A program made the translations under genes and the position numbers. Under the pieces are notes generated by a model. The model saw only the letters and a list, made by a program, of their open reading frames with translations, made no database searches and was not told the origin of the DNA. Of a stretch of DNA of 64,000 bases, positions 55,150 to 64,000 are shown one piece after another; within the stretch, counting starts at the first letter, position 1, and every line of letters starts with the position of its first letter. Source of the stretch: Capsulimonas sp039928515 (lineage in GTDB: Bacteria; Armatimonadota; Armatimonadia; Armatimonadales; Capsulimonadaceae); the NCBI RefSeq assembly GCF_039928515.1, contig NZ_JBDSSZ010000112.1, one strand, 5' to 3'.

Positions 55150-58110
55150 TTATTGCTCCTCGAATTCAATCTCGATAACGCCATTCGCGCCGCCGGTCGC
55201 GGACCAGATCGACGCCAGGCGCTGACCGGAAGTAATCGTCACTCCCGTTGGGAAAACCGTCACATTCGCGGCTTCGTAATTTGTGCTGCCAGAGAGCGTA
55301 AACGCAGTCGTTAGCAACGCAGTCCCAGCGCCGAAGGCGGCATTTCCCGAGGCGCCATAGACGATTGTCGCCGTCGTCGCTCCGCTTGCCGGCGATGCGA
55401 CATAAAAACGAGCGATTTTCGCGACCCATGTGATGGAGGCGTTACCCTCGCCAGACGGGGCATAGACGACACGCGAGAGATCTGGGCTTGAAGAGGGCGC
55501 GTTTGCCTGCGGAAAGGATAACGACCAGCGCCGCTTGGGCAGCGCCGCCCATGTGCCATCCCCACGCAGATACGTCGAGCTGCTTGCGGTCCCTGTCCCC
55601 AGTTGGGCGGTTGCGATGACGCCACTCGTGATCTTGCTCGCCGGTAGGCCGGGAATATCCGCCGGCACGAGTCCACGAAACGTAGGGGCGGTCGCAACGC
55701 CGGTGGTCGGCCCAGCCAGCACGGTGTTGGACGTCTGAGGGGCAACGGAGAAGGTACGGACTCCGGCGACGTCCGTGAACTGGTAAGGGGCGCTCGCCGA
55801 GAGTTTGGCGCTGAGATAACCGGGCGTGTCTCCTGCGCTGAGGGCGACCTGGTTGGACGCGGTGGATCCGCCGCCCACGCCGCCGCTGCTTCCGTTGGAC
55901 GATGAGTTATATCCCCCGGCCCCAGATCCCCCCAGGCCTCGCTTTTGTTCATCATGGATCAGTTCACGGATGATGACATTGGCATCTTCAATCTCCTCGC
56001 CGATTTCCAAGGATTGGATCCACTGTCCATCCCATTCCATGTGAACGGCCGGGATTGTCAGCGTCTTGCCACCGGTCAGTTTCCTGCCGATCGCGCCTTC
56101 CAGGCGAATGCTCTCGCCGGGGAGATACAGCGTTGGATCATCCACGATCGTGATGCTCGGCTTGTCTTTGCCCAGCGCTGTCGTTTTGAATGCGGCGGCC
56201 GCGACAGCGTAAAGGTCCGCCGCCGTCGTGATGTCGCCGGCGTCAAGGATATCCGCGCGAACGCCGAAGTCGTTGATCGAGTTGGTGTAGGGGGCGCTCA
56301 GACCGACCGCCGGGTCCGTGACGTTGATGACCCGGGAAAGCTTGCCTTCCTTGAGGTAGTCGTTACTGCCCTCAACGGCGAGCGCGGCCGCGTCACGGCA
56401 CGACACGTCGTCGATGAGGATTTCGCCATCAGAGCGAAAGACGATACTCACCTCGCAGTGGACGCTATCCCCGTGCGCAACCCCCACCGTCTCCGCGTAA
56501 GTCCAGCCCGCCACCGGTCCGCTGCCGTTGATGACTTCACGAACGTAGTTCGTTTCGTGTCCGTCGGACGCCTTAAAGTACATTTGCAGCCACATCTTGG
56601 GGATGTTGGCTGTCGATCCCGGTGGCGTGCGATACCAAAAACCGAACCGGATTGCCTGTTGTCCAGTCACCGTAAACGGAGCCGTGCTCAGTGGCTCCAG
56701 GTGCAGATCCTGCCCGTTGGCGTCATTGCTGTGGACGTTCAGGTAAACGCAGTACTTGGGCGAATGCGCGACATCCGAATAGGTCCAATTGACGGCGTTG
56801 AACTTCGGGCTGCCGCCACTCGAATCGTAGAGTTTGGTTTGCCAGCCGTCCTGATACAGCACGCTTGCGTCGTAGAGCGATACGGCGTCCACCAGGAGCC
56901 CATTATTGGCGCCGCCGCGATCATCGCACTGAATGTGGAGTTTCCAGCTGACGCAGCCGGCCGGAGGCTGAAACGTGGAGGTGAACAAATCCCACGCCGA
57001 CGAGCCCGCCGGTGTCAGCGCCAAATTGATCGTTTGCAGGACCGTCCCGCCGGCGTCCTTCAGCTGAAGGTGCGCGGATCCGTACGCCGCTCCCAGGTCA
57101 ATCTCGCGGCGCGCCCTGATGGAAAGCGTGTAGTTACGTCCAGAGGCGAAGGCATAGGAGCCTGTCTGCTCGATGTACTCGGTGCTTCCATCAAGCTCCA
57201 TCTGCCAGGATCCTGAGTACGCCTCGCCCTTGTAGATGCCCTGGTAGTCGGTCTGCTTGTAGGCGGCGCCGCTGAGTATCCAGTGATCTTGCTGCTCAAA
57301 ATCTCCGTTGACGACAATGCTGGAGCCGCCCTCCTGAAAGACAATCGGCAGGCTGAAGTTGCCATTGTGCAGGAGCTGAGGGAACCTGGGATCGCCGCCC
57401 TTGACGAGGTACCGATTGGCGATGTCCGCAGTCTGGCGCTCGGCGCCCGCGACACGGATGTTACGAGACGGAACGCTGAGCACATGCCGGGCCGCCAGCT
57501 CGACGTTGTCAATCGGGCGAATGAACAGGCGGTTCTGCCCAGCAGGATTGGCGTCGACTCCCCACGTGCAGGTATTGCCGCTCTGCTGCTGGATGTCGTC
57601 ATAGGCGTCACCAACCAGCTTCTCGCGCGCATCTACCTGCGTGGTCTTGACCCCAACACGCAGCGCCTGGACATCAATGGTAATCGGGACGGCGCCGATC
57701 CCTTTCGCGCCCAGGACAGCGTCATGGGCAATGTCGGCGAACGGCTCGCTGATATCGGCTCCGTCGCCAGGATAGGGATAAATCTGGTCGACCAGCTGCT
57801 TGCGGACGAGGAAATGCATCCCCTGCCCGCTGATCGTCAGCGTCTCCTGCGCCGAGTCTTCACTCATCTGCCGCGTGGTCACGTAGCCTCGATAGGCGAG
57901 TTGACCGTTCACATACGCCTCGACGCGGTCGCCATCCTGTATCGAATCGAACGACGTATCGTCGAAACGAACGGTGGTCGAGATCGTGAAGTCGGCGTAA
58001 AAGCCGTACCGGGTCAGAGACGCCGAAAATTTGGCGATCTGCTTGACGGGATATCGCCGGCGAATGGTCCCGCTTGGATTCGTAATGATCAGTTGGAATT
58101 TGATGGACAT
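55150..58110 (-). CDS. tail hub / tail-associated protein with carbohydrate-binding modules, 986 aa
   Basis: ATG 58110 has GGAG 5 nt upstream. Residues about 1-260 resemble the baseplate hub (gp27-like): 'DDTSFDSIQDGDRVEAYVNG', 'YRGYVTTRQMSEDSAQE', 'LTISGQGMHFLVRKQLVD', 'IYPYPGDGADISEPFADI'. Two carbohydrate-binding-module-like beta domains follow ('TEYIEQTGSYAFASGRNYTL' and 'WQMYFKASD' type segments), then a second hub part ('KLTGGKTLTIPAVHMEWDG'), and a C-terminal fibre part with 'FRGLVPADIPGLPASKITSG', a collar motif typical of tail fibres. The order after Dit is canonical for siphoviruses. Confidence 0.8.
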   Translation of the reverse strand: MSIKFQLIITNPSGTIRRRYPVKQIAKFSASLTRYGFYADFTISTTVRFDDTSFDSIQDGDRVEAYVNGQLAYRGYVTTRQMSEDSAQETLTISGQGMHFLVRKQLVDQIYPYPGDGADISEPFADIAHDAVLGAKGIGAVPITIDVQALRVGVKTTQVDAREKLVGDAYDDIQQQSGNTCTWGVDANPAGQNRLFIRPIDNVELAARHVLSVPSRNIRVAGAERQTADIANRYLVKGGDPRFPQLLHNGNFSLPIVFQEGGSSIVVNGDFEQQDHWILSGAAYKQTDYQGIYKGEAYSGSWQMELDGSTEYIEQTGSYAFASGRNYTLSIRARREIDLGAAYGSAHLQLKDAGGTVLQTINLALTPAGSSAWDLFTSTFQPPAGCVSWKLHIQCDDRGGANNGLLVDAVSLYDASVLYQDGWQTKLYDSSGGSPKFNAVNWTYSDVAHSPKYCVYLNVHSNDANGQDLHLEPLSTAPFTVTGQQAIRFGFWYRTPPGSTANIPKMWLQMYFKASDGHETNYVREVINGSGPVAGWTYAETVGVAHGDSVHCEVSIVFRSDGEILIDDVSCRDAAALAVEGSNDYLKEGKLSRVINVTDPAVGLSAPYTNSINDFGVRADILDAGDITTAADLYAVAAAAFKTTALGKDKPSITIVDDPTLYLPGESIRLEGAIGRKLTGGKTLTIPAVHMEWDGQWIQSLEIGEEIEDANVIIRELIHDEQKRGLGGSGAGGYNSSSNGSSGGVGGGSTASNQVALSAGDTPGYLSAKLSASAPYQFTDVAGVRTFSVAPQTSNTVLAGPTTGVATAPTFRGLVPADIPGLPASKITSGVIATAQLGTGTASSSTYLRGDGTWAALPKRRWSLSFPQANAPSSSPDLSRVVYAPSGEGNASITWVAKIARFYVASPASGATTATIVYGASGNAAFGAGTALLTTAFTLSGSTNYEAANVTVFPTGVTITSGQRLASIWSATGGANGVIEIEFEEQ

Positions 58111-58173
58111 ACGGACTCCGAGGGGCGGGAACATCCCTACGAGTATTCGGGGAAGATAGGAGTGTTCAGGGGA

Positions 58174-58926
58174 TTAGTAGTATCGCGCCTGGTAGTTCAG
58201 AGACGCCGAAGACAGCGTCGCGCCGTTGCCCAGGGTGATTGTCCAGGTGTTGGAGCCTGGCGACAGGCGAAGCAGCTCGCCGGAGATCAATCCCGCGTAC
58301 TTGTCCACGCCGGCGCGCAGGATCGTATCGTCCAGCGTGCTGAAAACGTAAGTCCCAGTCGCGTCTGGATCGAAGGTGAACGTTTCGCCTGCCGCATTGC
58401 TGATCGTGACGATTCCGCCCGCCGGCGCGGCGCTGAAGACGAGCGTCAGGATCGGATCCGCAGCGCCGCCGCCGAGGGCGTTGAATGTGGTGTCTCCGGT
58501 TGTCGCCAGGCCTTGAGTGGTCACCGCGTCCGCGAACCAAGGAGGATCGTCGTTAGAAGTCAGGCCGATGGAAAAGTAGCGCGCTCCTTTTCCCTTCCAG
58601 GCCTGCGCCTCGCCGAACGATCGCACCTCCGCTCGGCAATATCGATCGCTTTGCTTGCGGAAAACGCGCGCTTGGCCCGGTGGAAATGCGGCGGCCAGCG
58701 CATCCCAAGACGCCTGAAGCGTTCCGGGGTCTTCGGTGTCGCTCCCGAGGATATCCCCCTGGAGATCGATGTGAAGACAATCGAAGAGGGAGCCGGCGCT
58801 GTACCGCCCCCCCCGCCCCGCGCTGCTCGACGCGCGCTCACGATATTCCGGACTTTCCTGAATGCTCGTCAGGTCGCCGGCGTTGAACGTGTAGCCGCCG
58901 AAGGAGTAGGTGAAGTAGGTCGTCAT
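58174..58926 (-). CDS. distal tail protein (Dit-like), 250 aa
   Basis: N-terminus 'FTYSFGGYTFNAGDLTSIQE' and 'GRYSAGSLFDCLHIDLQGDI' match the first half of siphovirus Dit proteins, and the C-terminal galectin-like beta domain reads 'GGIVTISNAAGETFTF' and 'TWTITLGNGATLSS'. Dit forms the ring between tail tube and hub. Between the tape measure and hub genes, its standard place. ATG 58926. Confidence 0.75.
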   Translation of the reverse strand: MTTYFTYSFGGYTFNAGDLTSIQESPEYRERASSSAGRGGRYSAGSLFDCLHIDLQGDILGSDTEDPGTLQASWDALAAAFPPGQARVFRKQSDRYCRAEVRSFGEAQAWKGKGARYFSIGLTSNDDPPWFADAVTTQGLATTGDTTFNALGGGAADPILTLVFSAAPAGGIVTISNAAGETFTFDPDATGTYVFSTLDDTILRAGVDKYAGLISGELLRLSPGSNTWTITLGNGATLSSASLNYQARYY

Positions 58927-58973
58927 ATAAACACCACATTATCTAATAAAGACCATATCAGTTAAGCTCCATG

Positions 58974-61900
58974 CTATCGCTTCCCGTTCTGGCGAGCACG
59001 GCGCATCTGCTCCCCGAACTGGCGAGACGCGCGGTCCATATCGACGTCTTTGTGGATGTCGCCATGGAAGTTCTGGACCGCCTGAATGGTGTCCCCGCCC
59101 GCGCTGGACGCCGCCTCAAGCACGTCCGCCATGAGCCCCCCGCCGCTGCCTCCGACTTTCGAAGAGCTGGCGCCAAGGGACATCGACGGAGCGAGCGGGA
59201 GCATGTGGTTGGGAATGATCGTTCCCGGCGCATCCGGAACGAACAGTTCCATCCCCCGCTCGCCGACGATCGATGGCTTGCCGACCGGAGGGCGCCCCCC
59301 ACCCGCGAACATGCCCCCAAGGAAGCCGCCGCCGATCGCGCCCTGCAGGAGCGAAACGCCAGGCATAAGTGAACCGACCGCAAGTCCCAGTCCTAGACCG
59401 AGAAGTGAATTGGTCTGCTTCTTTTTACCGTTCGCGCCGCTGATGTTGATCGCCGCCGACAGCGCCATTCCCGCCATGGCCGCGTCTTTGATCAGGCCCG
59501 CGCCTCCCGTCTTGAGCTGCCCGGCGAACTTCGACCCGGCGGACATCATGGCGTTCTGGAGCGTGCCTTGCAGCGCCCCAGCCGCCGCGTTCTGCAGCAT
59601 CCCTCCAACATCGCCAAGCAGCGACTTCAAAGCGCCCTTCGATCCCTTGCCATGCAAGAGCGCCATGAGGAAATTACTGGACGCCTGGGACGCTTCGGCG
59701 GCGAGGCCTTCCCAGAACTCCGTGTGCCCCACCGTGACCGAGTGAGGCTTCAGGGTATTCTGCGTGCTGCTGATCTGGTCAACGGTATTGGGGTCCGCCG
59801 TCTTGTAGGTGTCGGCGTCCTGCTTGACGCCGCCTAGGCTCGTTTTCGCTTCCTGGCGTGAGATCCAATGCTTTTCAAACATCAGCGTCAGCACGTCGAG
59901 ATAATGGCCAATCGCTTCCCTGGCCTCCTGGGGCGATCCGAAGACGGTCAGATCTTCGTACTTTTTGAGGACATCCTGCACCGCGCCTTTCGAGGGCTGC
60001 TTTCCACCCATCAAGCCGGCGAGCCCTTGGTCCGCCGACTGCATGCGCGTTTGCCGCTCCAGGTCCATCGACTCCGCGTTTGCCGCATTGACCTGGGCGT
60101 TCACGACGTTGGGATCCCCGGAGCGCTTCGCCGCCGTGTACTCCATCGCCTGAACTTCGATCAAGAGGCGCTTCTTATCGATCAGGTCGTCCGTCGCCTG
60201 GATTTCCGCGCGTAGGAACTGGATCCGGCGATCGCGCGCCGCGTCCGAGAGTTCCCGATCCGACATGTCCAGAGAGCTGACGGCGGACTGCACTCCCACC
60301 GAGTAGTGGGTGCCGGACATCGCGCGGGTGTTTGGATCGGTCGAGAGATCGTCGATCTTTTTCTGGATCAGCAGCTGAGCCTTCGTGTTCTCCACCAGGG
60401 CCGCCTGCGTGCGGCGCTTCTCGTCGTCCGTCTGCGCGGCGCTCCGGCTGTTCTCCAGCAGATCGCGCTCCGCGCCAAGGCGGTCCTTGTCCATCTGAAG
60501 GCCGGCGGCGATCAGCTGGTTGTGACGGTCCTCCAGATCGATCAGCGCGACTTTCGCCGTCTGCCTCGCCTGGTCGATCGCGCGATCGCGCTCGGCCGCG
60601 AGGGTCTTGATCCGAAGCGCTTCCTGCCCCGCGTCCGCGAGCTTTCCTTCTCCCGAGGACGCGTGGAACTCCGCGTTCGCCAGGTCGATCTGGCGATCAC
60701 GACGTTTGCCGTATGCGTCCTTCAGGAGTGAATAGGCGCCGTCGTCGCCGCGCCCGAGCTGGCGTTCGTGATCGCTGATGGCCGTGTCTGTGTGATAGAG
60801 CAGGCCTCGCTTCTGGGTGAGCGCCGCCTGCTGCGCGCGCTTTCGGCGCTCTTCCGGCGTGCCGGTCAACTGATCGGAAAGCGCGAGATCGTCCTTGCCG
60901 TATTGCGCGGTGATGTCGAAGGTCGCGGTTTTGAACGCCGCCGCCGCTCCGTCGCCGTCTGTCCCCTGGGCTTTCGCCTCCTGCTTGGCCTTGTTAAAGG
61001 CCGCCTGCGCTTCCTTCAGCCGCGCATTGCGCACCTTGACGAGGGCGGTCTTGGCGAGGATGAGGAAAGCAGGATCTCCGGTGCGGCTGTACTCGGTCTT
61101 GCAGTGATCCAGGGCGGCTTCCGCCTTCTTGACGTCCAGGCCGGCGGCGTTGACAAGCGCGGTCGCTTTGTCCTTCGCGGCCTTGTCGGCCTTCGTGCCC
61201 ATCAGCTCCGCATCCGTCATTGTCCTGCCGGCGCCGGCGGCCGGTCCAGCGGCAGGAGTGGCGCCTGGGGCGAAGGTCGAACCAGGGATGGTGTAGGCTG
61301 TTGCATGGGCGGCGTCGTACATGCCCATGGATTTGATCACGCCCTTGCTGCTCTGGCGAATCTGGCCGTCTCCTAGAGAAAACCCGACGTGATAGCCGCT
61401 GCGCTTCCCATTAGCTTGGGGAGCGCCGTATCTGCCGCCATGCCAGACGATCAAGTCTCCAGGGAGCGCATCCTTAGCGGAGTGCGGCTGAGCGCCAGAT
61501 TTGACCGCCCACTCCTGCAATCCCTTCGCCGAGGCGATCGCGCCTCCTGGCAATTTAGCTCCTGCGGACTTGAACACCTCGCTCACGAAGAGCGCGCAAC
61601 TGGCGACGTTCTTCGGTGTGCTGATCGTGTCGAACGCATGGCTGATAACCGATTTGGCGAATCCGTCTCCGCCTGTCGCCATGAGAGAGCGGTTAGCGGC
61701 GCCCGCGCCTTCCTTACTCATCTCGGTCAGTCGCTTGCCTTCGGTTTTGTAGTCGGAGTCGAGCTGATCGATGATTTTTTGAATATCAGTGTTGCTCTTG
61801 TTGAGCGCCGGGTTCGCCGCCCCGCTGGACAGGATCAGTGGATCATCCTTTCCGCTGACGACGCTGTCTCGATAGCTTTGCGGGGTGACATTTATCTGGC

Positions 61901-63956
61901 GGGCTGTCCAATCGGCGTTATCGACTCGTTCCTTGCGGTTGTCCAGGACAGACTTCCAGTAACTTTTGACGCTGGCAATTTGCCCCTGGTTGACCATCAG
62001 GGCGCCGCGCTCTCCGCTGGCCGCAAGCTCTTTCTGGGCGTCCGCGAACCGCTTTGTCGAATCCGTGGCTTCATCTTGAGCCTTGCGTACCTCGCCCCAT
62101 TTCCAGGCGATGGCGCCCACGAAACCCGCGACCGCGATGAGCGCAATGACCAGCGGCGCGCCGGCGGCGAACGCGGCGACGCCGGCGGCGGCCGTGGTTG
62201 TCTCCGCCACAGCGGCCGCTTCCGCGCCCACCGTCATCAGAGCGAGAGCACCGCGGATGTTCATCACGCCGCCAGCGATCGCGCCCAGTCCCATGACGGT
62301 AGGCCCAGCGATCGCCGCCACGGCCGCCAGCGCAAGCGCGGAGTCCTTGATCGGCTGCGGCAGCTGGTCGAGCACCTCAATGGCGTCGCCGGCCTTCTTG
62401 ACCAGTTCCGTCATGGATCGCAGAAACGGAGCCGCCGTCTTCTCGCCGATCGTCTCCAGCTCCGACCCCAGGCCGTCCAGCGCTCCCTTGAGTCCCTTGT
62501 TTTTGGCTGCCGCGAGCTCCGCCGCCGCGCCCGCCTTTGTGACGGCCGCCTCCATCTTGTCGTACTGGGTTACGCCGCCCGCCATGATGACGGTCGCGGA
62601 CCGGATGGCATCGGAGCCGAAGATGGTGCCGAGCGCGAAGTCGCGCTGTTTCTGGGTCAGTCCGGAGGTTGCGGCCGAGAACTGCGCGACGAGATCGCGG
62701 AACGGCCGCATCTTGCCGTCGGCGTCGTAGATGCTGATCCCAAGCTTGTCTAGGACTTGCTGCGCTTTGGCGGTCGGCGTCTCCAGCTTCAGCAGCATCT
62801 CCTTGAGCGAGGTGCCGGCGTCGCTGCCCCGAATGCCGGCCTTGCCCAGCAGGTTGATGGAGGTCATCAGCGCCTCAATGGGCTGATTGGCGGACGCATA
62901 GACCGCCGCCGCCTGCTGCATCGAAAGTGCGGCGTCGGTCGCCGCTGTTCCGGAGGCGGACTGAGACGCGGCCAGCATATCGGCAACGTGCGTGGCCTGG
63001 TCACCCTTTAGCTTGAACGCGGTCAGCGCATCGCCTTCGATTTCCGCCGCCTGGGCCGCGTCGATTGTGGCCGCCGCCGCCAGCTGAAGCGTGCCGCGCG
63101 CCGCAGTCATGCTGTCGTTGACGGAGAGGCTCTTTTGCGAGAGCACGACCATGGCCTGGGCCGCGTCGTTGCTCGACGTCGCCGGCAGCGTCATATCTCC
63201 GCCCAGGTCGCGCGCTGTCTTGCGCATTTGCGAAAGCTGCGCATCGGTCGCGCTGGTCTGGGTCTGAAGGACGTTGAGCGCCTGCTCCAAATCCATGGCC
63301 ATTTCGACGGACTTGCCGGCCGCCGCGACGATCGGAACCGTCACGGTCGCGGTGGCGGTCGCTCCGGCGCCGGTTACCATGCCCGCGAGTTGCTCACGGC
63401 CTTGCTGCCGGTCCTGCGCCCCCCGGCGCTGATCGCGCAGATAGGAGCCCTCGTCGCGGTGCTGCCGGTTTTCCGCCGCAACGCGGGAGCGCCCCGCCTG
63501 GTCCGCCTGCCGCTCGGCTTCGGTGCGGCGCGTCAGCGCGCGAGTCTCGTCATCGATCGCCTTTTGCTGAAGCCGGCGCGCGTTCACGGCCGTCACGACC
63601 GCCCGGGCCTGGCTCTCGGACGCGCGGGCTTCGGCGAGCACGGCCTTGCCCAGATCCTCAACGGCGCGCTTCTCGACGAGCGTGGCCTGCGTGGCGGATC
63701 GCGCCTCTTTGGCAAGCTCTACCTGCTGACGGGACATAAGCGCCGAGGCGCGAGACGCGCTGACGCTTGCCTGAGCGTTCGCGGCCTGTGCGCGCGCGAA
63801 CTCAAGGGTGACGGTGGCGGCGACTTTCGTGTCGGCCGCGATCTTCTTCGTCGCCTCATTCGAAACCTGAGCCAGCTGCCGTGCGTTGCGGATCGCGGCG
63901 GCGGTGTCCATCGACACTTTAATTTTGACTTCAGGGGAACTCATGGGTTTGCTCAT
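58974..63956 (-). CDS. tape measure protein with embedded peptidase domain, 1660 aa
   Basis: Sets tail length. Residues about 200-480 are the TP901-type core ('DLEQALNVLQTQTSATDAQL', 'PATSSNDAAQAMVVLSQKSL', 'QAAAVYASANQPIEALMTSI'). Hydrophobic helices at about 540-570 and 595-630. Residues about 768-890 hold a NlpC/P60 or CHAP-like peptidase ('KNVASCALFVSEVFKSAG' with Cys, 'GYHVGFSLGDGQIRQSSKG' with His). The rest is long coiled coil, and the end is Gly-rich. The rule of about 0.15 nm per residue suggests a tail near 250 nm. ATG 63956 or 63944 may start it; neither spacing to AGGAG is ideal. Confidence 0.9.
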   Translation of the reverse strand: MSKPMSSPEVKIKVSMDTAAAIRNARQLAQVSNEATKKIAADTKVAATVTLEFARAQAANAQASVSASRASALMSRQQVELAKEARSATQATLVEKRAVEDLGKAVLAEARASESQARAVVTAVNARRLQQKAIDDETRALTRRTEAERQADQAGRSRVAAENRQHRDEGSYLRDQRRGAQDRQQGREQLAGMVTGAGATATATVTVPIVAAAGKSVEMAMDLEQALNVLQTQTSATDAQLSQMRKTARDLGGDMTLPATSSNDAAQAMVVLSQKSLSVNDSMTAARGTLQLAAAATIDAAQAAEIEGDALTAFKLKGDQATHVADMLAASQSASGTAATDAALSMQQAAAVYASANQPIEALMTSINLLGKAGIRGSDAGTSLKEMLLKLETPTAKAQQVLDKLGISIYDADGKMRPFRDLVAQFSAATSGLTQKQRDFALGTIFGSDAIRSATVIMAGGVTQYDKMEAAVTKAGAAAELAAAKNKGLKGALDGLGSELETIGEKTAAPFLRSMTELVKKAGDAIEVLDQLPQPIKDSALALAAVAAIAGPTVMGLGAIAGGVMNIRGALALMTVGAEAAAVAETTTAAAGVAAFAAGAPLVIALIAVAGFVGAIAWKWGEVRKAQDEATDSTKRFADAQKELAASGERGALMVNQGQIASVKSYWKSVLDNRKERVDNADWTARQINVTPQSYRDSVVSGKDDPLILSSGAANPALNKSNTDIQKIIDQLDSDYKTEGKRLTEMSKEGAGAANRSLMATGGDGFAKSVISHAFDTISTPKNVASCALFVSEVFKSAGAKLPGGAIASAKGLQEWAVKSGAQPHSAKDALPGDLIVWHGGRYGAPQANGKRSGYHVGFSLGDGQIRQSSKGVIKSMGMYDAAHATAYTIPGSTFAPGATPAAGPAAGAGRTMTDAELMGTKADKAAKDKATALVNAAGLDVKKAEAALDHCKTEYSRTGDPAFLILAKTALVKVRNARLKEAQAAFNKAKQEAKAQGTDGDGAAAAFKTATFDITAQYGKDDLALSDQLTGTPEERRKRAQQAALTQKRGLLYHTDTAISDHERQLGRGDDGAYSLLKDAYGKRRDRQIDLANAEFHASSGEGKLADAGQEALRIKTLAAERDRAIDQARQTAKVALIDLEDRHNQLIAAGLQMDKDRLGAERDLLENSRSAAQTDDEKRRTQAALVENTKAQLLIQKKIDDLSTDPNTRAMSGTHYSVGVQSAVSSLDMSDRELSDAARDRRIQFLRAEIQATDDLIDKKRLLIEVQAMEYTAAKRSGDPNVVNAQVNAANAESMDLERQTRMQSADQGLAGLMGGKQPSKGAVQDVLKKYEDLTVFGSPQEAREAIGHYLDVLTLMFEKHWISRQEAKTSLGGVKQDADTYKTADPNTVDQISSTQNTLKPHSVTVGHTEFWEGLAAEASQASSNFLMALLHGKGSKGALKSLLGDVGGMLQNAAAGALQGTLQNAMMSAGSKFAGQLKTGGAGLIKDAAMAGMALSAAINISGANGKKKQTNSLLGLGLGLAVGSLMPGVSLLQGAIGGGFLGGMFAGGGRPPVGKPSIVGERGMELFVPDAPGTIIPNHMLPLAPSMSLGASSSKVGGSGGGLMADVLEAASSAGGDTIQAVQNFHGDIHKDVDMDRASRQFGEQMRRARQNGKR

Positions 63957-63965
63957 GCTCCTAGC

Positions 63966-63999
63966 AAAAAAGCCTCTCCGGCGCCGGAGAGGCTTTTTT
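63966..63999. terminator. 34-bp perfect palindrome, strong terminator just before the tape measure gene
   Basis: Arms AAAAAAGCCTCTCCGGC and its complement, no loop mismatch, flanked by six A/T on both sides, so it terminates on both strands. Only 9 bp separate it from the tape measure start. The tape measure must be made in few copies, and an attenuating terminator here would achieve that. Confidence 0.85.
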
Positions 64000-64000
64000 G

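Noticed and set aside
57283..58965. 560-codon open frame on the plus strand
   Set aside because: Antisense of the hub and Dit genes, which have clear homology and ribosome sites; the frame lacks both.
1..64000. tRNA and rRNA genes
   Set aside because: I found no cloverleaf or rRNA-like stretch in the non-coding gaps when reading them by eye.

Overview
The window is one long stretch of a GC-rich bacterial mobile element that is best read as a phage-plasmid (a temperate siphovirus-type phage that can live as a plasmid). It combines a ParA partition gene, a replication initiator with what look like internal iterons, a lysogeny switch, a tyrosine integrase, a DNA-metabolism operon with three DNA methyltransferases, a lysis module and a complete siphovirus tail tip (tape measure, Dit, hub, fibres). 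Terminase, portal and capsid genes are not visible and would have to lie to the right of base 64000 or elsewhere. The host cannot be named from the sequence. Promoters are of the TTGACA-17-TATAAT type, Shine-Dalgarno sequences are common, and two sites match the GAAC-N4-GTTC LexA box known from Firmicutes, Actinobacteria and related lineages rather than the proteobacterial box. An imuB-dnaE2 pair is present. These traits would fit a phylum such as Armatimonadota or Chloroflexota, but this is only a guess.

Region 1-16150 is a leftward early operon, mostly with ATGA-type overlaps. In order of transcription it holds two unknown genes, a Rad52-like single-strand annealing protein, zinc-finger proteins, a fused methyltransferase-ParB protein, a cytosine methyltransferase, an adenine methyltransferase, a VRR-NUC nuclease, a Gp37/Gp68 protein, a DUF488 protein and, at the window edge, an RNase H-like protein. 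It is driven by a promoter at 16130-16158 that carries an operator palindrome.

Region 16150-17700 is the switch: a small XRE regulator to the left, a larger XRE repressor plus an ImmA/IrrE-like protein to the right, and three promoters sharing one operator consensus (GACATATATGTC). Region 17700-25300 carries zinc-ribbon membrane proteins, an HNH nuclease, the parA and parB-like genes with a dense cluster of CCGTA/TACGG palindromes inside the coding sequence, and a rep gene with four 23-bp-spaced iterons followed by an AT-rich stretch.

Region 25300-33030 holds the integrase, two LexA-like boxes, an IS200-type insertion, and an imuB-dnaE2 mutasome cassette without imuA. Region 33030-44300 is accessory: a HerA-type ATPase, an ART-like protein, a HAD protein, many small leftward genes, a divergent promoter pair built on a 25-bp inverted duplication, an Xis-like regulator with a leaderless promoter, a DUF3560 protein and a PAPS-reductase-like PP-loop protein.

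Region 44300-64000 is the leftward late operon: tape measure, Dit, hub, discoidin-like protein, a SGNH-hydrolase fibre and a second fibre (both with signal peptides), an anti-sigma-type ATPase, a holin-like protein, an endolysin and two glycosidase-like proteins. Three genes (near 1740, 17692 and 36655) appear interrupted by single-base frameshifts, which may be real decay or sequencing error.
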